Positions 62,501 through 64,000 of a DNA stretch of 64,000 nt are shown in pieces. A program made the translations under genes and the position numbers. Position 1 is the stretch's first letter. Every line of letters starts with the position of its first letter. Source of the DNA: Bugulina stolonifera (lineage: Eukaryota; Bryozoa; Gymnolaemata; Cheilostomatida; Bugulidae); NCBI GenBank assembly GCA_935421135.1, contig OW285192.1, forward strand, positions 5,623,501 through 5,687,500. Direction: 5' to 3'. The notes under the pieces are model-generated. The model searched no databases. It had not been told where the DNA came from and saw only the letters and a program-made list of their open reading frames with translations.

Positions 62501-64000
62501 AGGGTGCGCCATTGCTCAAATAATAATAATAATATAATGAAATACATTAGTGGTTGTTTCTGCAAATGTTGGACATCTACTCATTAAAGTTATTATTAAT
62601 TATATATTCTACATTGCTTTTGATTACAATTCTGTATAAGTAGCTGTCAAGCGATCACCTCCATAATACTTGGTAGTTGGTGGTGCTTGTTTTGATCGGT
62701 TTAATTTTATAACTCAGGGTGCTTGTAAGCATTGGAATAAGCACACTAATTTTTTAAGATGTTTTGCAAGAAGTCACATTTTTGATGGCTCATTGAGAGT
62801 AATATAAATATGAAAAAGAGTTGGAAATACCAACATAATTTGCTGGTTTAGTCCAGGTTTGGTGCATGCTTCAATTGATTAAAATGTTAGCTTTGAAATT
62901 CAGTTTTGCGTTTTCCCACATTGTCCGCAGAGCAGTGTGTTACATAAACACTTAGATATGCCTACATAATTGCTAATGTGCACCCATGCTGCATTTGTTT
63001 ACTGCTTCATATTTCAGTAATTTGAATTTCTGTATTTTCTTACAGCAGTTTTTGATTGGCTGCTGTGCTGGGGCTTATGCAACACTTGTAACTCTACAGC
63101 TCTAAGTGCATGATACAGCAATAGAAAACCCTTGCATGTCATTAGATATTGTATGTAGTTGTAATCATATACAATAATTATTCTAAATTATTGCTTCTAC
63201 TGAAATTGCAGAGAACTCAGTGCTCACAACATAATAATATTATCGGGTTACATTTTGTATTTATTGACTTATATTACATAGATTCAAGTGATGTACCCAT
63301 ATGCCAACCTGAACGGTACTGCTATGAAGTCAAGCTGCCGTAATAACTCAGATAACAAGCAAACCTGGGGGAGTCACTCAAAAATATTATTGGCAACAGT
63401 ATTTATAGCTGGTTGACCGAGATATTTCAGTAGATTTCGCAAAAACATCCATTGCAATTGGTGTCATACAGGAGTGATCGACGTGTGAAGGTTATTTATA
63501 GGTCATAGTGGTGCTTCTTCTGCATCCCATGTAGTATTGTTGACCATCTTTTCAACTTTTCCATATTTTTATTTACTTGTGAGTGCTGACAACAAGCTGC
63601 TTGTGTTTTGTCTGTGCGCAAGTATTACTTAACTACACTGTAGTTGCATCGCTCCGGCTTTAGTTCCGTGGAGGAACTTAGGCTAAGGGATTCCTCGAGT
63701 AGTCAGAAGCAAAACGAATATGATTAAGTAGAGAGATGTTTTTTTATTGCAATCCCAGTAGAAACTGACTGAATACAACGAATTGTTTGACTTTTATAGT
63801 AAAATAACTTGTGGTAGCATCCAGTGGAAGACGATGGAAAGTCAGTCCTGAGAGATAACTCTAAAAATAGAAATACTCGCTCTTAAAAATCATGAAAATG
63901 GAGGAAAATATGATAAGTTTTCTAACCCTCTATTTAATCCAGTTTATTATCTATGAGCCTAGCAGAAATATTCAAGGTACGACGGGGCATCGGGAGAAAT
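59528..64000. other. Gene-poor 3' end of window
   Basis: Upstream flank of paralogue B, then no recognisable gene. TACATGTA palindromes are dense at 60370-60395 and 61655-61755 (for example CAATGTACATGTACATTG). A possible TIR pair at 60397 and 61627 is described among the findings. 62000-64000 shows nothing I can name. Confidence 0.45.

Overview
The window is intron-rich, AT-rich animal DNA. Six genes can be assembled exon by exon with consistent reading phase, GT/AG borders and short to medium introns: a KCTD8/12/16-like BTB protein, a UBE3D-like ubiquitin ligase, translationally controlled tumour protein (TPT1), mitochondrial TIMM22, the E2 enzyme UBE2K, and a tandem pair of secreted lytic-polysaccharide-monooxygenase-like proteins (the pair counts as two genes, seven in all). 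The palindromes TACATGTA and TAGGCCTA recur throughout. Together with many short repeats this suggests a marine invertebrate, possibly a sponge, but the phylum is a guess.

Layout: 0.7-3.0 kb KCTD-like gene (minus). 3.0-8.4 kb gene-poor, with hairpins and two minisatellites. 8.4-14.3 kb UBE3D-like gene (minus), with a solo LTR in intron 2 and a tRNA-derived SINE in intron 3. 15.7-16.4 kb a second solo LTR in the opposite orientation. 16.5-18.9 kb a decayed Ty3/gypsy pol 3' end followed by an unusual coiled-coil ORF. 19-29 kb gene-poor: a TIR element, an RTE-like LINE tail, and a 1.47-kb imperfect palindrome carrying a nested MITE. 29.5-32.9 kb TPT1 (minus). 33.5-38.5 kb LINE debris from at least three elements, one with an intact 445-codon RT ORF flanked by a perfect 55-bp inverted repeat. 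39.0-41.4 kb TIMM22 (plus). 44.5-47.9 kb UBE2K (plus). 48.9-59.5 kb the tandem secreted pair (minus). 59.6-64 kb no recognisable gene.

The housekeeping genes are unrelated in function (protein turnover, mitochondrial import, translation-linked chaperone), so this is not an operon-like cluster. The most notable item is the tandem pair of secreted proteins. They have a mature N-terminal histidine, a second conserved HPxKNH histidine cluster, paired cysteines, and a conserved four-cysteine C-terminal tail joined by fast-evolving Pro/Thr linkers. No exact family assignment could be made from sequence reading alone. Most exon borders were chosen by hand from GT/AG sites, phase and homology; UTRs, first non-coding exons and the last UBE3D exon were not resolved.
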